From contig JASJQH010000196.1 in NCBI GenBank assembly GCA_040143965.1, forward strand, positions 1 through 21,830: 21,830 nucleotides of DNA, read 5' to 3'. Below the pieces are notes generated by a model. The model did not search any database and was not told where the DNA came from. It saw only the letters and a program-made list of their open reading frames with translations. The position numbers were made by a program, and so were the translations under genes. This DNA is from Basidiobolus ranarum (taxonomy: Eukaryota > Basidiobolomycota > Basidiobolomycetes > Basidiobolales). This document shows, piece after piece, positions 20,147 to 21,830 of this stretch. How positions within the stretch are numbered: position 1 is the stretch's first letter; every line of letters begins with the position of its first letter.

Positions 20147-20433
20147 CTATTTCACACCAAGTTTGTTAATATTGCCACATCTAACCACGTTATACATTAC
20201 ACTATCATTCACTATACTGATCCATTGATGTCTCGATTTCTCATAGAAATTATTCCATAACCAATCAGGTGTAGGATTAGCTGATAGGGGTAATTTTCTT
20301 CTCAGATTAGTAATGGTGAGTGCTACTTCCAACTGCTTACAAATTGGGAAATCTCTTCATCCTCCCTAGCTAACGCTTTTCTGAGTAAGACAAAAGAAAA
20401 ACACCAGTCCTGTTGTACACAATCGTCAGTGCA
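20147..20433 (-). pseudogene. Frameshifted coding fragment, possible transcription factor linker
   Basis: Two overlapping minus-strand frames read like one protein. Upstream (20433 down to 20323) it reads CTDDCVQQDWC and then LLRKALAREDEEISQF. Downstream (20353 to the stop at 20147-20149) it reads KQLEVALTITNLRRKLPL and then NPTPDWLWNNFYEKSRHQWI. The sense passes from one to the other around 20340, implying a frameshift. The Cys-containing start followed by a charged helix recalls the cluster-linker-coiled-coil of fungal Zn2Cys6 regulators, but the cluster itself is not intact. Broken and tentative. Confidence 0.3.
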
Positions 20434-20505
20434 TCAAGGTGTAAGGGATAGGGTTGAATTTTTTAATTTACAAACCAGTAATTCAATATATGACCATGAC
20501 CGTGA

Positions 20506-20578
20506 TTAGGTGGGAAAAGGGAGATAGGTGGGTAGGAGTTAGGTGGGAAAAGGGAGATAGGTGGGTAGGAGTTAGGTG
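20506..20578. repeat. 33-bp tandem repeat, two exact units plus partial third, in the TLC gene 3' UTR
   Basis: Units 20506-20538 and 20539-20571 are identical; 20572-20578 begins a third (TTAGGTG). The plus strand is G-rich (GGTGGGAAAAGGGAG...) and could form a G-quadruplex. The repeat ends 4 nt from the TLC stop codon, so on the mRNA it would be a C/U-rich 3' UTR tract. Confidence 0.85.
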
Positions 20579-20582
20579 ATAT

Positions 20583-21629
20583 TTACTGATTCTTAATCTT
20601 TTTACTGAATTGAAGTCTACTCTGTACTGACATGATCATCTTTCTGAACCAAAACACGTTCAGAATATTCAACGCACTAAATGCCAATGCGAACGCGGTG
20701 GTGACCACCCAGGGTACTTCATGAACGTGAGGAATTACCGTAACTAGTAGAAGGAAGGTTTAGTCGTATATTCCAATATTTCTATCACTTGAACAGTTCA
20801 CTTACTGGTTAAATCGTACATGGTCCAAAAGCCCCAAATTAAACGCGCACAAAAGAATACGATAATCAGAATTACTCCATTAATGATCTGTAGAATGCTA
20901 CCAGTGTAGCCAAGTTTATCCTGCCAGGGAAAGGTTAGTATCGTTGATGCAAGTACATTCAAAATAACCATGACCTAAACTGAGCCATACCATAAACCAG
21001 TGGAAGTTTAAGAATGGTGTGCTTAGTTCGAACATTAAGAAGTTACACCCAAAGTACATCAAATATGGTCGCTATAAAGGTTCAATATAGATTTAGTATA
21101 GTTGTAACATACGAGTTTCGGGGATATGACTTACGTATGAACTGATCCCTAAGCAGAAGGAAGCGATCCCGTGAATTGCAAAACCGAGGCCAAAATCTTT
21201 CAAATGCGAAAGGTGGAAAATAGTGTCCCACAAGAAATACCTAGATAATATAGCGTCTTAGTAAGTCAGTCACGGGTAAAGCCTGTTGAATAATACCCAC
21301 CCCGAGGCAACTGCATAAGTTTCACCAGTGGCATTGCTGTAACCAAATAGTTTATCTTGGGCGACGACTGGGTCCCAGTGAAGTGGGTAGGCCAACACAC
21401 AAATTACAATACAATTTACTAAAGAGACAACGTGTATGTTCCAATTAAGGCGTTTAGCTCCTTTCAAGTTCTCAAAAGTCTTTGGAAATAATAGAGGAGA
21501 AACTATATTTGAGACATAAAAAATGACTTGGCAGGTCAAAGCGGATATCAATAAAGTTGGCCAGTGGTAGGCCAACTTGGGAAGTCCAAACTGGCCAAAA
21601 AAAGCTTCCGAAGCGAAATGGTGCTCCAT
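20583..21629 (-). CDS. TLC-domain membrane protein (TMEM56/TLCD4-like), five exons
   Basis: Gene model complement(join(20583..20743, 20806..20920, 20991..21071, 21135..21240, 21301..21629)), 263 residues, the size usual for TMEM56/TLCD4 proteins. Introns are 62, 70, 63 and 60 nt, all GT-AG, and every junction keeps the frame. The TLC fold (Tram-Lag-CLN8) appears as NWNIHVVSLVNC, then VASGYFLWDTIFHLSHLKD, GFAIHGIASFCLGISSY, then RPYLMYFGCNFLMFELSTPF with LNFHWFM, then a last helix ending NVFWFRKMI and a basic tail. About six to seven membrane helices; probably in ER or plasma membrane. It lacks the Lag1 ceramide-synthase motif (HH with acidic residues), so ceramide synthesis is not indicated. 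The family is linked to lipid handling; exact role unknown. The ATG at 21629 is the first in frame after an upstream stop. Confidence 0.9.
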
Positions 21630-21830
21630 TACCAATATTCAACAAAGAGAAACCAGACAAGTGTATGTAGCGAGGGGTTAAGAGAAGAGTTAACCAACCG
21701 ATATGTTCTAATAAAGGTACTGATACCGGGTCGGCTAAAACCCCACTTCGAATGAAATTGTAAACTACTTTCCTTCCCCTGTCCATTCACTCAAAGTCAT
21801 GTTGATTCTTCCAAAAATAGCAATAGCGAA
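21630..21830. other. Upstream region of the TLC gene to the window edge
   Basis: No coding sequence accepted; a 104-codon minus-strand frame (21472-21786) overlaps the TLC exon out of frame and is a shadow. It probably holds the TLC promoter; no clear TATA box was found. Confidence 0.4.

Overview
The window looks like nuclear DNA of a fungus, probably an early-diverging one. Genes are intron-poor to moderately split, with short GT-AG introns of 56-90 nt and CTAAC/CTAAT-like branch sites. Spacers are AT-rich, TATAAAT boxes lie about 80-100 nt upstream of starts, and the hexose transporter, ABCB pump, TLC protein and alpha/beta hydrolases are of fungal type. An Entomophthoromycotina/Zoopagomycota source is possible, but that is inference only.

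Layout. Positions 1-207 hold the 3' end of an alpha/beta hydrolase gene (+). About 537-1174 on the minus strand holds coding-like pieces resembling a fungal transcription factor remnant. Positions 1970-2701 (+) hold a two-exon gene for a close relative of DdCAD-1, the Ca2+-dependent adhesion protein of Dictyostelium. This is the most striking gene in the window. From 2.7 to 6.2 kb there are only weak coding-like stretches, a small ORF at 4196-4471 and a solo LTR at 5660-5992. Positions 6222-7237 (-) hold a two-exon HSL-type esterase. A long perfect hairpin lies at 7550-7633 and coding-like debris at 7832-8320 (-). Positions 9603-11060 (+) hold a hexose transporter with one in-frame TGA between TM1 and TM2. 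The spacer from 11.06 to 13.35 kb carries an LTR fragment, a 16-bp palindrome and a duplicated 45-bp block. Positions 13350-17317 (-) hold a 1299-residue two-exon ABCB multidrug transporter with an inverted repeat upstream. From 17.5 to 20.5 kb there is little but two LTR-derived pieces and a broken coding fragment. Positions 20583-21629 (-) hold a five-exon TLC-domain membrane protein of 263 residues, with a 33-bp tandem repeat directly after its stop.

The genes do not form an obvious pathway. Membrane transport (hexose uptake, drug or lipid efflux), a TLC membrane protein and two hydrolases sit among decayed copies and retroelement scars, as in a gene-poor accessory region. The gene models for the adhesion protein, esterase, ABC transporter and TLC protein were built by hand from reading frame, splice-site motifs and family conservation. 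No database search was run, and all family assignments rest on motif recognition and recall.
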